From contig CAZCAC010000034.1 in assembly GCA_964496575.1 (NCBI GenBank), positions 1 through 64,000 on the forward strand: a DNA stretch of 64,000 bases, written 5' to 3'. This DNA is from CAZCAC01 sp964496575 (lineage in GTDB: Bacteria > Planctomycetota > UBA1135 > GCA-002686595). The position numbers were made by a program, and so were the translations under genes. Of the stretch, positions 48,749-57,711 are shown piece after piece; position 1 is the first letter of the stretch, and each line of letters starts with the position of its first letter. The notes under the pieces are model-generated. The model searched no databases. It worked only from the letters and a program-made list of their open reading frames with translations, and was not told the DNA's origin.

Positions 48749-50533
48749 CTAGAAGCCGGGCGGCAGGCCGGTGTCCACGCTCGGATAGTGGAAGCCCATG
48801 TCGACCATGAACTGGTCGCTGATGGTGAAGGCCGTGCGACAGCTCATCTGGACCACGGGGGTCAGCGTGACCCACTTGCTGCCGGCATCGTAGCAGGGAC
48901 TCGTGGCTCCCTGCTGGGGCGTGTGCTTCAGGTAGTACAGGCCATCGGGGAAGTAGGTCCACGTGGTGCCGGCCGTGAATCCCGGGCGGGTGTCCAGGTT
49001 GCCCGTGCCGTTCCTGAAGAAGGGGGCCCCTCTTCCAGTGCCGGCGTTCTCCACGAGGGAGTAGTTGACCATGAGGTTGGAGACTCCGGGGGGACCCGTG
49101 AGGTCGAGGACGTTCTGATCCCACGGCTTGATGGGGGGAGGGGCAGTGGCTCCCGCCAGGTTTCCGTGGATGATCGAGTTCAGGACTCTCGTCAGGCTGC
49201 TGACCGGAGGGTTCGTGATCACGAGTCCGCCCCCGAGATTGCCTCCTCGGGCAGAGTTGTCGGCGATCGTACAGTTCTCGAAGGTCGCCGCATGAAAATC
49301 CAGGTAGACACCGCCGCCATCGCCGGCGTCGTTCGAGACCACGAGGCAGTTCTCGAATGATGGCCTCTTGGTGATTCCGGCCTGCTGGTTGCTGAGGTAG
49401 GCACCTCCACCGTTGGCCCACTCTGCCGGCCCGGCAGTGTTGTGGTAGATGGTGCAGTGTCTGAGGAGGCTGGGAATGCGTGCATCGTCGGTCAACCAGT
49501 AGAGGCCTCCTCCGCTGCTCGTTGCGGAGTTGTAGCCGACCACGGTGACGAACAAGCTCACCCTGCTGGACTCACAGGCGATCCCCCCTCCGCTGTCCGC
49601 GGCGTTGAGGTCCACGGTGCAGCGGGTCATGGAGGTGGAGCTACCGGAGTGGCCAGCCAGGCCTCCACCGTTTCCCAGGGCGAAATTGTCGGAGATGCTG
49701 CAGTCCTCGAAGACGACGTTCACCTGGCCCAGGGTGCTCGGACTGCCGCTCGGATCCCCCTCGACCAGGGCGCCCCCGCCGTCCTGGTGCGCGAGGTTCG
49801 ACTCGAGGACGCAGTGCTCGAGGACCGGGGAGCAGAGGATCGAGTACAGACCGCCACCCCATCCGAAGCCGTCGACGCCGCTCTTCGCCTCGTTGAGGGT
49901 GATCAGGCACGAGTCCAGAAGGGGCCCGTCTCCCGTGGAGGGCGCGCCCTCCACGAGGTTCGGGTCGTCGAATCTGACGTAGACGCCACCACCGACTTCG
50001 GCGGTGTTGTGTTCGATCACGCAGTTGCGAATGGTCGGAGTGGCGTTGACGCAGAAGATCCCTCCTCCACACAAGGGGATGGCGACGTCGGGATGGCCCG
50101 GATCGAGAGTGCCCGTTCCCCCCCTGATCACGAACCCCTCCAGCTCGGTCGAGGCAGTGATGCTACCCCCGGTGAGCGGATCCGCATTGAACATCACCGT
50201 GGATCCGAGTCCGTTGCCGTCGAGCCTTATCACGGTGCCGGGAGCGGGAACGGCACGGATCTTCATGTCCCTGTCGTCGGGGAAGATGAGCTGCTCCTGG
50301 TACGTGGTCTCGACAGGGCTCCCGACCGCGCTCCGCACTTCGATGATATCGCCATCGGCGGCCAGGTAGTTGATCACCGGTTGGATCGCGTTGAGATGAA
50401 CGCCGGGCGGGAACGGATAGGTTGTCCCCTGCTGCACCACCCACACCTGCTGAGGGGCTGCCAGCAGAGATGGGCCGAGGAGGCTCAGCCCGAGTACCGC
50501 CATGGCCGTTCGCTTCACTACACACTCGATCAT
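48749..50533 (-). CDS. Secreted right-handed beta-helix protein
   Basis: A 594-residue exported protein with a signal peptide (about 1-27, hydrophobic MAVLGLSLLGPSLLA). The mature part is a parallel beta-helix built from about ten coils with repeated signatures such as NCVIEHNTAEVGGGVYV, DSCLITLNEAKSG, HCVLESNLAHQDGGGAL and NCTIADNSARGGNLGGGL. This is the NTA..GGG pattern of polymorphic-outer-membrane-like and pectin-lyase-like proteins. Such folds bind or cleave polysaccharides or mediate adhesion; no catalytic residues can be assigned. The ATG has AAGGAG upstream. Confidence 0.85.
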   Translation of the reverse strand: MIECVVKRTAMAVLGLSLLGPSLLAAPQQVWVVQQGTTYPFPPGVHLNAIQPVINYLAADGDIIEVRSAVGSPVETTYQEQLIFPDDRDMKIRAVPAPGTVIRLDGNGLGSTVMFNADPLTGGSITASTELEGFVIRGGTGTLDPGHPDVAIPLCGGGIFCVNATPTIRNCVIEHNTAEVGGGVYVRFDDPNLVEGAPSTGDGPLLDSCLITLNEAKSGVDGFGWGGGLYSILCSPVLEHCVLESNLAHQDGGGALVEGDPSGSPSTLGQVNVVFEDCSISDNFALGNGGGLAGHSGSSTSMTRCTVDLNAADSGGGIACESSRVSLFVTVVGYNSATSSGGGLYWLTDDARIPSLLRHCTIYHNTAGPAEWANGGGAYLSNQQAGITKRPSFENCLVVSNDAGDGGGVYLDFHAATFENCTIADNSARGGNLGGGLVITNPPVSSLTRVLNSIIHGNLAGATAPPPIKPWDQNVLDLTGPPGVSNLMVNYSLVENAGTGRGAPFFRNGTGNLDTRPGFTAGTTWTYFPDGLYYLKHTPQQGATSPCYDAGSKWVTLTPVVQMSCRTAFTISDQFMVDMGFHYPSVDTGLPPGF

Positions 50534-50783
50534 GATTTCTCCTTGAACGTCTCGCTGTTGCCCTGACTCTCGCGAGGTCCACCGGTCTCCTGCTTCGTAC
50601 TCGATCCTCGCCAGCCGGGCGATTCGTCGATGGACGCGGGTCAGGCACATCGCTAGCGTCCCCGCCGCACAGGTGGTTTCACTCCTGCTGGCCTTTTTTG
50701 CCCTGGCTCACGGGACCCGTTCGAGTCCCTCGTCCTCCCGTGGCGTTCTCGCAAGTGCACCCCGACGCCAGTACCATCCACTC

Positions 50784-53126
50784 ATGGAGCCGAATCGGTC
50801 CCCGGCGAGTGCGGAGCGGAGGGTCGAGCTGGCGCTGCACATCGCGGTGCTGCTCGCCGTGCTGGGCGTGATGTTGCCGGTGGTCCTGAATCCGACGGAG
50901 GTTCTCTACAGCGAGCGATCGGACATCCTGGGACAGCACCACCCGTTCCGTGAGCTGCAAGCCGAGTCGCTGCGCGAGCGGGGCGAGCTCCAGCTCTGGA
51001 ACGCGACGTCCTTCGGTGGCGGTCCGCTCCTCGGCGATCCCCAGGCGGGGCTCTTCTACCCGCCCAACTGGCTCCACGCGCTCTCCTCGGCAGACGGGGG
51101 GGCGGCGTGGTTCGGGTGGATCGTGATCCTGCACCTCCTGCTCGGCGGCTTCGGGATGCTTCGCTGGCTGAAGGGGCACGGCTTCGGTCCCTGGTCACGG
51201 CTGGCGGGGGCGCTGGTCCTGATGCTCTGCGGGAAGTTCTTCAACCACGTCGTCCTCCCGGGGCAGATCGTCTTCCTCCCACTGATGTGGGTGCCCTGGC
51301 AGCTCCTGGCGCTGGATCGCCTCGCCGCGGGCCGCTCGCCCCCGGCCGTGGCGCTCCTCGCGCTGGCGACGGCGATGTGCATCACCGGCCTTCATCCACA
51401 GATACTGCTCTACTCGCAGATCCTCGTCCTCGGCTACGTCTTCGTGCCCCGGGCCCGGCCTGCAGCGACCACGGGATCCTCGTGGAGACTCCTGACGCAG
51501 GTGGCAGCAGCAGGACTGCTGGGGCTCGCTCTCGCAGCGGTGCAGCTCTTGCCCGCCGCCTCGGTCATCGACTCGTTCGTCCGCAGCCAGGGAGTGAACT
51601 ACGAGAAGACGGCGGTGGTAGCCCTGGGGGAGAGAAACCTCCTCGCCTTTCTCCTGCCGGATCGCCTCTCTCCCGAGCGCTGGGAGCTGGCGGTCTTCGT
51701 CGGTGTCATGGCGACGGTCTGCTCACTCTTCGCGCCCTGGCGAAAGAGGTTCCGAGCCGTCGCCATCTACTTCTTCGCGTGCTTCGTGGGCATCCTGTGG
51801 TTCGCGACGGGCGATGATGGCGGGTTGTACTGCTGGATCTTCGAGTGGGTGCCCGGATTCGATCTCTTCCGCTTCCCGACCCGCGTTCTGCTCATCATGG
51901 GCATGCCGCTCGGCTACCTCGCCGCAGCCGGCATCGAGGTGCTCGGCGAGGGGCGATCGTCGCGCGGCATCATCGTCCCCGCGCTCCTGCTCGCGGCGGG
52001 TGGCGTGGCCATTCTCATCCTCTGTTCTGGCGGGGATGCCATTCTCGTCGGCATCGCTCTGGCAGCACCGGCCCTCGTCTTGTTGCCCTGGGCCAGGCGC
52101 CTCTCGGCCTGGCGCCCGGCCGCACTGACCCTCCTGCTCTTCGTCGATCACGCGTGCTTCGCGATCCCTCTCGTTCGCACCCGGCCGCTGGACGAAGCCC
52201 TCGGCGACAATCCGATCATCGAACGCGTTCAGGCACCACTGGGCCGGAGCCGAGTACTGGCGGCTGATTTCAGCACAAAGGCCGACGTCTCCAGTCTGCC
52301 GGTCACCTACGCGACGCCTGCCCGCATCGAAGGCCTGCGTGGATTCAATCCGCTGGTACCGCGCGCGAGCTACCTCTACCTGCACGCGGGGGTCGGGAAG
52401 ACTCCGATCGAGAAGCTCGATTGGAGGACGAGTACCACCATGCCGACCTTCCCCCTGGCCAGCCGCAAGCACCTCGACCTCTTCAACGTACGCTGGATCG
52501 TCAGCAACCAGCAGCTCAAGGGCCCGGGGCTGAAGCATCGGGAGAGCTTCGACGACATCGGCGTCTATCACTTCCAGAGGAACGGAGCCTTCAGTCGCCA
52601 GCGGGTCACCCACCTCTACGAGAACGTCCGGTTCATGCCTCGGGCGGCCCTCGTGCGTGGAGCGCGTTCGGTCTCGGGCCCCGAGGAGGCGATCGCGGCC
52701 ATTCCCAGGCTCGATCCGCGGAGCGAGGTGCTGGTCGAGGGCGAAGCGATCGCCGGCCGGTACGGAGGCGAGTTCGAGGCGGTCGAGGTGCAGCACGAAG
52801 GCGACGAGATCTCGCTCACGGTGGACGCCGGCGAAGGCGGCTATCTGGTGCTCTCGGAGGTCTGGTATCCGGGGTGGTGTGCCGAGGTCGATGGAGAGGC
52901 CGCTCCCTTGCTGCGCGCGAACGGGATCTTCCAGGCGCTCCACTTGACGCCGGGACCGCACGAGATACGCCTGCGCTACTGGTCGTCGATCTCCCCGGTG
53001 AGCCTTCTGATCAGCGCGGCTGCCGGCGCGATCGTGACCGCCCTGTTGGTGATCGGCTGGCGGAGGGCTATGAAGTCAGGGCCGGTGGTAGACGCGCCGC
53101 GCTCCGGTTCCGTGCCCCAGGAGTAG
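50784..53126 (+). CDS. YfhO-like polytopic membrane protein
   Basis: A 780-residue integral membrane protein with about a dozen helices between residues 15 and 470 and again one near the C-terminus. The intervening soluble region (about 480-750) is mixed alpha/beta. Loop motifs such as LYSERSDILGQHHPFRELQA and WNATSFGGGPLLGDPQAG, and a C-terminal GGYLVLSEVWYPGWCAEVDG, match the YfhO family, GT-C-like proteins linked to glycosylation of cell-envelope polymers. The frame is open 37 codons upstream; the ATG at 50784 is preferred because the first helix follows soon after. It overlaps the convergent AlbA_2 gene by 51 bases. Confidence 0.82.
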   Translation: MEPNRSPASAERRVELALHIAVLLAVLGVMLPVVLNPTEVLYSERSDILGQHHPFRELQAESLRERGELQLWNATSFGGGPLLGDPQAGLFYPPNWLHALSSADGGAAWFGWIVILHLLLGGFGMLRWLKGHGFGPWSRLAGALVLMLCGKFFNHVVLPGQIVFLPLMWVPWQLLALDRLAAGRSPPAVALLALATAMCITGLHPQILLYSQILVLGYVFVPRARPAATTGSSWRLLTQVAAAGLLGLALAAVQLLPAASVIDSFVRSQGVNYEKTAVVALGERNLLAFLLPDRLSPERWELAVFVGVMATVCSLFAPWRKRFRAVAIYFFACFVGILWFATGDDGGLYCWIFEWVPGFDLFRFPTRVLLIMGMPLGYLAAAGIEVLGEGRSSRGIIVPALLLAAGGVAILILCSGGDAILVGIALAAPALVLLPWARRLSAWRPAALTLLLFVDHACFAIPLVRTRPLDEALGDNPIIERVQAPLGRSRVLAADFSTKADVSSLPVTYATPARIEGLRGFNPLVPRASYLYLHAGVGKTPIEKLDWRTSTTMPTFPLASRKHLDLFNVRWIVSNQQLKGPGLKHRESFDDIGVYHFQRNGAFSRQRVTHLYENVRFMPRAALVRGARSVSGPEEAIAAIPRLDPRSEVLVEGEAIAGRYGGEFEAVEVQHEGDEISLTVDAGEGGYLVLSEVWYPGWCAEVDGEAAPLLRANGIFQALHLTPGPHEIRLRYWSSISPVSLLISAAAGAIVTALLVIGWRRAMKSGPVVDAPRSGSVPQE

Positions 53127-53735
53127 CCCGTCCCGCTCCAGGCGATTGAACGCCCGCCGCGCGCGGTGTACGCCGACGTTGTTCGCCTTGGCGAAGCGCT
53201 CCACGGTCGCGTCGCCGCCGGGGACTGCGCTCTTCGAGGTTCGACGCTCCACCCAGAGCAGGATTCGCTTCTCCAGCGGATCGCGCGACTCTCGGGCCGT
53301 GCGCCGATTGCGGAGCGCCTCCAGGGTCGCGCCGCGCGCGATCCGATTCGACGAGCCGACCCGCACGACGACCACCTCCTCGTCCTCCCCGCGAAGCGCG
53401 GCGTGGGGGCGATCCTCGGACACGCCCACCTGGCAGGCGACCACCGAGACGCCGTTCCTCTTGACGATCTGCGCCAGGACCTCGATGGGAGGATCGACGT
53501 ACTCCCGTCCGATCCTCTGGACGTCGGCGAGGACCTCCTCCGGCCGGTGCACGCCGTGCACCCCGCCGTTGTCGGTGACGCCGACCAGCAGCATCCCTCC
53601 GCGCGTATTGGCGAAGGCGCACAGCGTGCGGGCCAGGCGGTCGTCTCGTGGCAATCCCCGCTTGAACTCGAGCGATCGCCCCTCACCTCTGGCGACCATG
53701 TCGAGGAGGTCGTCTTCCGATAGGTTCACCCTCAC
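53076..53735 (-). CDS. Schlafen AlbA_2 domain protein
   Basis: A 219-residue protein with an N-terminal AlbA_2/Schlafen-type domain (about 5-130), recognised by LLDMVARGEGRSLEFKRGLP and TLCAFANTRGGMLLVGVTDN. The C-terminal 70 residues (about 145-215) resemble a winged-helix DNA-binding domain (DATVERFAKANNVGVHRARR then AFNRLERDGLL). It is probably a transcriptional regulator or nucleic-acid-binding protein; the family is functionally mixed and some members act in phage defence. GTG start at 53733-53735. Its last 51 bases overlap the end of the YfhO-like gene in antisense. A good promoter lies at 53858-53885. Confidence 0.82.
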   Translation of the reverse strand: MRVNLSEDDLLDMVARGEGRSLEFKRGLPRDDRLARTLCAFANTRGGMLLVGVTDNGGVHGVHRPEEVLADVQRIGREYVDPPIEVLAQIVKRNGVSVVACQVGVSEDRPHAALRGEDEEVVVVRVGSSNRIARGATLEALRNRRTARESRDPLEKRILLWVERRTSKSAVPGGDATVERFAKANNVGVHRARRAFNRLERDGLLLGHGTGARRVYHRP

Positions 53736-53857
53736 AGCCTAGCGATTGCCCGATTCTCGTCATCCGGGAGGGCGGCAAATGCGAGGAGCGCGGAGCAACT
53801 GACACTCGGGCTCGCTGGCCGCTGGAGTAGCCGTGTTCCGCGCTGACCTCACATTCA

Positions 53858-53885
53858 ATTGTAGGCGAATCGGCGGTCCCGCCAA
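53858..53885 (-). promoter_or_regulatory. Sigma-70-like promoter for AlbA_2 gene
   Basis: On the minus strand TTGGCG (53880-53885) and TACAAT (53858-53863) are separated by 16 bases, in the one AT-rich stretch of this gap. Transcription would begin near 53850, giving a leader of about 115 bases to the GTG at 53735. The remainder of the gap up to 54011 shows no gene. Confidence 0.45.
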
Positions 53886-54011
53886 GTCCCTGATTCGTCG
53901 ACTCGGGTGGTTTTCTCGGCGCTTTTCGAGCCGCCAACCCGACTCTGTGGCGGCCACGCCCGGCAGCGGGGGTGGCCGACCTGGAAGGGAGCTGTCCCTC
54001 GGGAGATCCGC

Positions 54012-55727
54012 TCAGGGCAGGAAGCTCACCGAGACGGCGTTGGAGGTGTTGAACTGGAATCCGCAGGGGCCCGTGGGGTCCCGGTACCAGAGGTGGAAGC
54101 GGACGATCGCGAAGGCGGGGATGCCGTAGGTCGCGGCGAGCCCCGGCCCGCGGCTGACCGTTCCGGTGGCCCCGGAGTTCTGGACCCCGAAGCGGACCAG
54201 CCCTCCTCCAGCGCAGCGGAAGCCGTCTCCGAACGGGAAGGGCCCGATCTGGTTGTTGGCCTTGAACATCAGGGTGAAGGCGTTGAGCGGGAGCTGGCTC
54301 ACGGTCAGCACCAGGTCGTCCGCGCTGACGCTGGACGAGCCGCTGGCGGTCATCAACCCGCCCACGCCGGTCGAGTTGGCGCAACCGGCGGTCGGGTCGG
54401 TGTTGCCGCAGGGCGCTCCGGCGGCGCAGAAGCAGTACGGCGTGGCGAGGAGCTCACACTCGTCGGGGATGCCGTTCATGTTGCCGTCGGGGGAGGTCGC
54501 GAACAGCACGTCCAGGGCGTCTTCCACCCCGTTGCCGTTGCAGTCCATGAAGGGGGCGCCGAGGGTGTCGAGCGCGTTCAGGTCGTCACCGAAGTTGACG
54601 CCGGTGCCCGCCCGCAGCGTGGCCAGACCGATGTTCTCCGCGGCGCAGAAGATCCCGGGGAAGGGCGAGACTCCGCCGGCCATCGGCGTGGTCAGGATGT
54701 CGCCCTCCTCGATCGGGATGCCGAAGATCGAGTCGGGCAGGCCGATCACCGCCGAGCCGCGGCGCACCGAGAAGAGCACCATGTCGGTCCCGCCTCCGAG
54801 CCAGTCATACGGCTGCATCGAGGGCTCGAACGCCCCGCTGCCGTTCTCCCAGATCGCCAGGGCGTCGAGGTCGTCCACGCCGATTCCGGGGAAGTCGAGC
54901 CCGAGCATCGGTGCGGGGGCCCAGATCATCGGCAGGGCGCCGGGGGCCGGCACCCAGAGGATGTCCGCGGCGGCGACTCCGTTGGCGACGGCGGAGCCGG
55001 AGTTCGGGATTCCGATGAACGGATCGGGGAAGGCACTGTCGAGGGAGAACCACACGCCCATCGGCGGGAAGTTGGGCGGTACCTGCAGGTCCACCGCGTC
55101 GAGGTTGTCGCCCATGTCGGGCGGGATCCCGGGGAAGTTGGGCTCGATCAGCCCGGTCCCGGGGTAGAGGAAGCCGCTGCCGCTCGGCAGGCCGTCCCCG
55201 TCGACCATCCCGGTGTGACCGGTCGGCGCGGCGAAGGGCGGCAGGGGGCCGGGGGGCAGCACGATCGGGGTGATCCAGACGTCCGCCGAGGAGTCGCCCA
55301 CGGGCGCCTCGGTCAGGAGGTCCGGCGGCCACGGCGGCCCGACGATGCCGACGGCGAACTCGTCGGTGGAGAAGGCGTAGTCGCCCGGGTAGGAGCTCCC
55401 GTTGCTCATCGGGTAGTCCATGCCGAAGGACACGGCGTCCAGCTCCACCGGCCCGGGGTAGGTCATGATGCCCATCCCCCCCGGCCCGGCGGGAATCGCG
55501 ATCCCGGGGGGCGGCAGGGGGCCGAGAGCGGGCATGCCGGTAGCGGGGGAGAGGAGGTCTCCCTCGGTGATCGGCATGCCCAGCCAGCTGTCGGGGATGC
55601 CGTTGGTGGGGCCGTGCCAGTCGATCGAGAAGACCATCTGGCCGAAGCCCAGCGAGGAGAGTGAACAGGCGCCGAGGGCACAGGCCACCAGGCGGCGCGC
55701 GGAGAGGAAGCGGTTGGATTTGCTCAT
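54012..55727 (-). CDS. Secreted EF-hand protein with internal duplication and C-terminal WYRDP domain
   Basis: A 571-residue exported protein with a signal peptide (about 1-29). Two related beta-rich units begin VFSIDWHGPTNGIPDSWLG and LFSVRRGSAVIGLPDSIFG, each with a PDS-x-x-G-x-PI-x-EGD motif, implying duplication. A dockerin-like calcium segment follows (DCNGNGVEDALDVLFA then SPDGNMNGIPDECE). The last 140 residues begin with CGNTDPTAGCANSTG and end in FHLWYRDPTGPCGF and NAVSVSFLP. That C-terminal module recurs in many secreted proteins of one planctomycete lineage as I know it, and likely serves sorting or surface display. The role of the whole protein is unknown. Confidence 0.8.
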   Translation of the reverse strand: MSKSNRFLSARRLVACALGACSLSSLGFGQMVFSIDWHGPTNGIPDSWLGMPITEGDLLSPATGMPALGPLPPPGIAIPAGPGGMGIMTYPGPVELDAVSFGMDYPMSNGSSYPGDYAFSTDEFAVGIVGPPWPPDLLTEAPVGDSSADVWITPIVLPPGPLPPFAAPTGHTGMVDGDGLPSGSGFLYPGTGLIEPNFPGIPPDMGDNLDAVDLQVPPNFPPMGVWFSLDSAFPDPFIGIPNSGSAVANGVAAADILWVPAPGALPMIWAPAPMLGLDFPGIGVDDLDALAIWENGSGAFEPSMQPYDWLGGGTDMVLFSVRRGSAVIGLPDSIFGIPIEEGDILTTPMAGGVSPFPGIFCAAENIGLATLRAGTGVNFGDDLNALDTLGAPFMDCNGNGVEDALDVLFATSPDGNMNGIPDECELLATPYCFCAAGAPCGNTDPTAGCANSTGVGGLMTASGSSSVSADDLVLTVSQLPLNAFTLMFKANNQIGPFPFGDGFRCAGGGLVRFGVQNSGATGTVSRGPGLAATYGIPAFAIVRFHLWYRDPTGPCGFQFNTSNAVSVSFLP

Positions 55728-56031
55728 CGGAACGGGTGGGTCGGGGAGTTCTCGGGAGGCGCCGGCGGGGCGCCGTTCGCTGTCCCCAACTGCTCCGGGT
55801 CCGGCCGGCTGGACAGGAATCACCCGGAAAACCGGACCAGCGCCTCGGCAGGTCGTCTGGGCGGCCCCGGGACCCTCGGGGGGGTCAGGAGAAGTCGGAA
55901 AAGCCCCATCCTGGCGGAGTCGGCGACCCGGTCCCTTCCCGTACCCTCTTCTCCAAGAACGCCTCTCACCGGTCCGTTGATACCTGGAGCGTTCCGTTCT
56001 CGCCTCCCGCGCCTCCCACCCCGATTCTCCG
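55728..56031. other. Divergent intergenic region EF-hand protein / DUF4139 operon
   Basis: About 300 bases between divergent genes. Two GGCGCC hexamers (55758-55763 and 55769-55774) form a small hairpin in the minus-strand leader. The EF-hand gene has no good ribosome-binding site. On the plus strand I find no convincing -10/-35 pair for the operon that starts at 56032. No additional gene is evident. Confidence 0.35.
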
Positions 56032-57699
56032 ATGTCGCGATCGATCCTCGTCGCCGCCGTCTGGCTCCTCGGAGCCACGGCCGTCGCCCAGGACCCCGTC
56101 GAGCTCACCTCTCGCATCGACGCGGTCACCGTCTACCCCTCCTCCGCCCGCGTCCGGCGAATCACCGCTCCCGTGCCGGGGAGCGGCCGCTTCGCCCTCC
56201 GCGGCCTGCCGGCGAGCCTCGAGCCGGCGAGCGTCCGGGTACGCTGCCGGGGCGGCTTCGTCATCGGGGTCGAGGTCCGCGAGCGGATCGAGGACCGCAC
56301 CCCCGAGGTGCGGGTCCAGGAGCTCCGTGACCGGATCGTCCTGACGCAGCGCAGGATCGAGACGCAGAGAGACGATCTCGCGGTGAGCGAGAGGATGCGC
56401 GGCCACCTGAAGACGCTGCTCGAGCGCGCCGGGAGCGCCGAGCTCGAGGAGCTCGAGGGTGGCGCGGCGGACACCGACGAGTGGGCGCGGCGCCACGAGC
56501 TCATCGCCAGCTCTCTGCGCGAGAACCTCGAAGCGCGGCGGGAGCTGCGCTGGAAGATCGAGGAGGAGGAAGCGCAGCTGCGGGCGCTCGAGGAGGAGCT
56601 CGGACGCGTCCGACACGGGACGTCCGTCTCCTTGCGCGACCTCCTGCTCAAGGTGGTCACCCCGAAGAGCGGCGTGAAGCTGGAGGTGGAGTACCTCGTC
56701 GCCGGGGCCTCCTGGCGCCCGCGCTACGATCTCCGCGCCGCGTCGGACGGTCGGGGCGTGAAGCTCGTCTACCGCGGCGAGGTGCAGCAGAGCTCGGGGG
56801 AGGACTGGAAGGACGTCCAGCTCCTGCTCTCCAGCGCCGAGCCGAAGCGCAGCGCACGCGGTCCGGAGCTCGACGGCCGCTGGGTGCGCCTCTACGATCC
56901 GAAGGAAGACGTCACCGCCTCGACCCGGGCGCCCAGGACCGCCGCCGATCTCCGCGACGAGGAGACCCTGAAGCAGCTGGAACAACTGGGGTACACGGGG
57001 AGCGAGGAAGCGGACGAGCCGCCCTTCGCTGCGGTCCAGGACGAGGGCCTCTCGGTGCGCTTCGCCGTTCGCGGCCGCGACAGCGTGGAGACCGCCGGTG
57101 GGCGCACAACGGTCCTGATCGGCGAGGCGGACTTCACCGTCGATCCGGAGTACTACTGCGTGCCCGCGCTGGACACCACCGTCTGGCTGCGCGGTCACAC
57201 CGAGAATGACAGCGAGTGGCCGATCCTCGCCGGCGAGGCCTCGGTCTTCTTCGGCGAGGACTTCCTCGGCCGGGCGCGGCTGGAGATGGTCGAGCGGGGC
57301 CAGGAGTTCATCGTTCCCCTCGGCGCGGCCGACGCGATCACCTGCGAGCGCGTGCTCACCACCGACCGCTCGCAGGGGCCGAGCGTCTTCGGCAGCACGC
57401 AGCGCGAGGTCGAGGGTTGGAAGTTGACCTTCGCCAACGGCGGCGGTGCGATCAGCTCGCCCGACGGCAGCGTGGCGATCGTCGTGCGCGAGGCGATCCC
57501 CAAACCGACCGACAAGAGCATCGAGGTGGAGCTCACGGGGCTCTCGCACCCGCTGGCCAGGGCGGACAAGTGGCGCGAGGACGCCGAGGAGCTGGGCATC
57601 GAGACCTGGATCCTGCGGGTCCCGCGTCGAGGTGAGGTCGACCTGCGCTACCAGGTCGTCGTCTCCCATCCGAAGAAGCACGGCGTGGTCTACCGCTAG
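56032..57699 (+). CDS. Secreted DUF4139 protein (mucoidy-inhibitor-A-like), copy 1
   Basis: A 555-residue exported protein with a signal peptide (about 1-19). It has the DUF4140 N-terminal domain (VTVYPSSARVRR), a long central coiled coil (about 100-200) and the DUF4139 beta-rich domain (LEVEYLVAGASWRPRYDLRA then SSGEDWKDVQLLLSSAEPKR), with a conserved end EVDLRYQVVVSHP. This family includes MuiA-like proteins of uncertain role in the cell envelope. Compared with copy 2 it has a distinctive acidic insert before the C-terminal half (LEQLGYTGSEEADEPPFA). It opens a five-gene plus-strand operon. Confidence 0.85.
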   Translation: MSRSILVAAVWLLGATAVAQDPVELTSRIDAVTVYPSSARVRRITAPVPGSGRFALRGLPASLEPASVRVRCRGGFVIGVEVRERIEDRTPEVRVQELRDRIVLTQRRIETQRDDLAVSERMRGHLKTLLERAGSAELEELEGGAADTDEWARRHELIASSLRENLEARRELRWKIEEEEAQLRALEEELGRVRHGTSVSLRDLLLKVVTPKSGVKLEVEYLVAGASWRPRYDLRAASDGRGVKLVYRGEVQQSSGEDWKDVQLLLSSAEPKRSARGPELDGRWVRLYDPKEDVTASTRAPRTAADLRDEETLKQLEQLGYTGSEEADEPPFAAVQDEGLSVRFAVRGRDSVETAGGRTTVLIGEADFTVDPEYYCVPALDTTVWLRGHTENDSEWPILAGEASVFFGEDFLGRARLEMVERGQEFIVPLGAADAITCERVLTTDRSQGPSVFGSTQREVEGWKLTFANGGGAISSPDGSVAIVVREAIPKPTDKSIEVELTGLSHPLARADKWREDAEELGIETWILRVPRRGEVDLRYQVVVSHPKKHGVVYR

Positions 57700-57711
57700 G
57701 AGGAACCAGAG

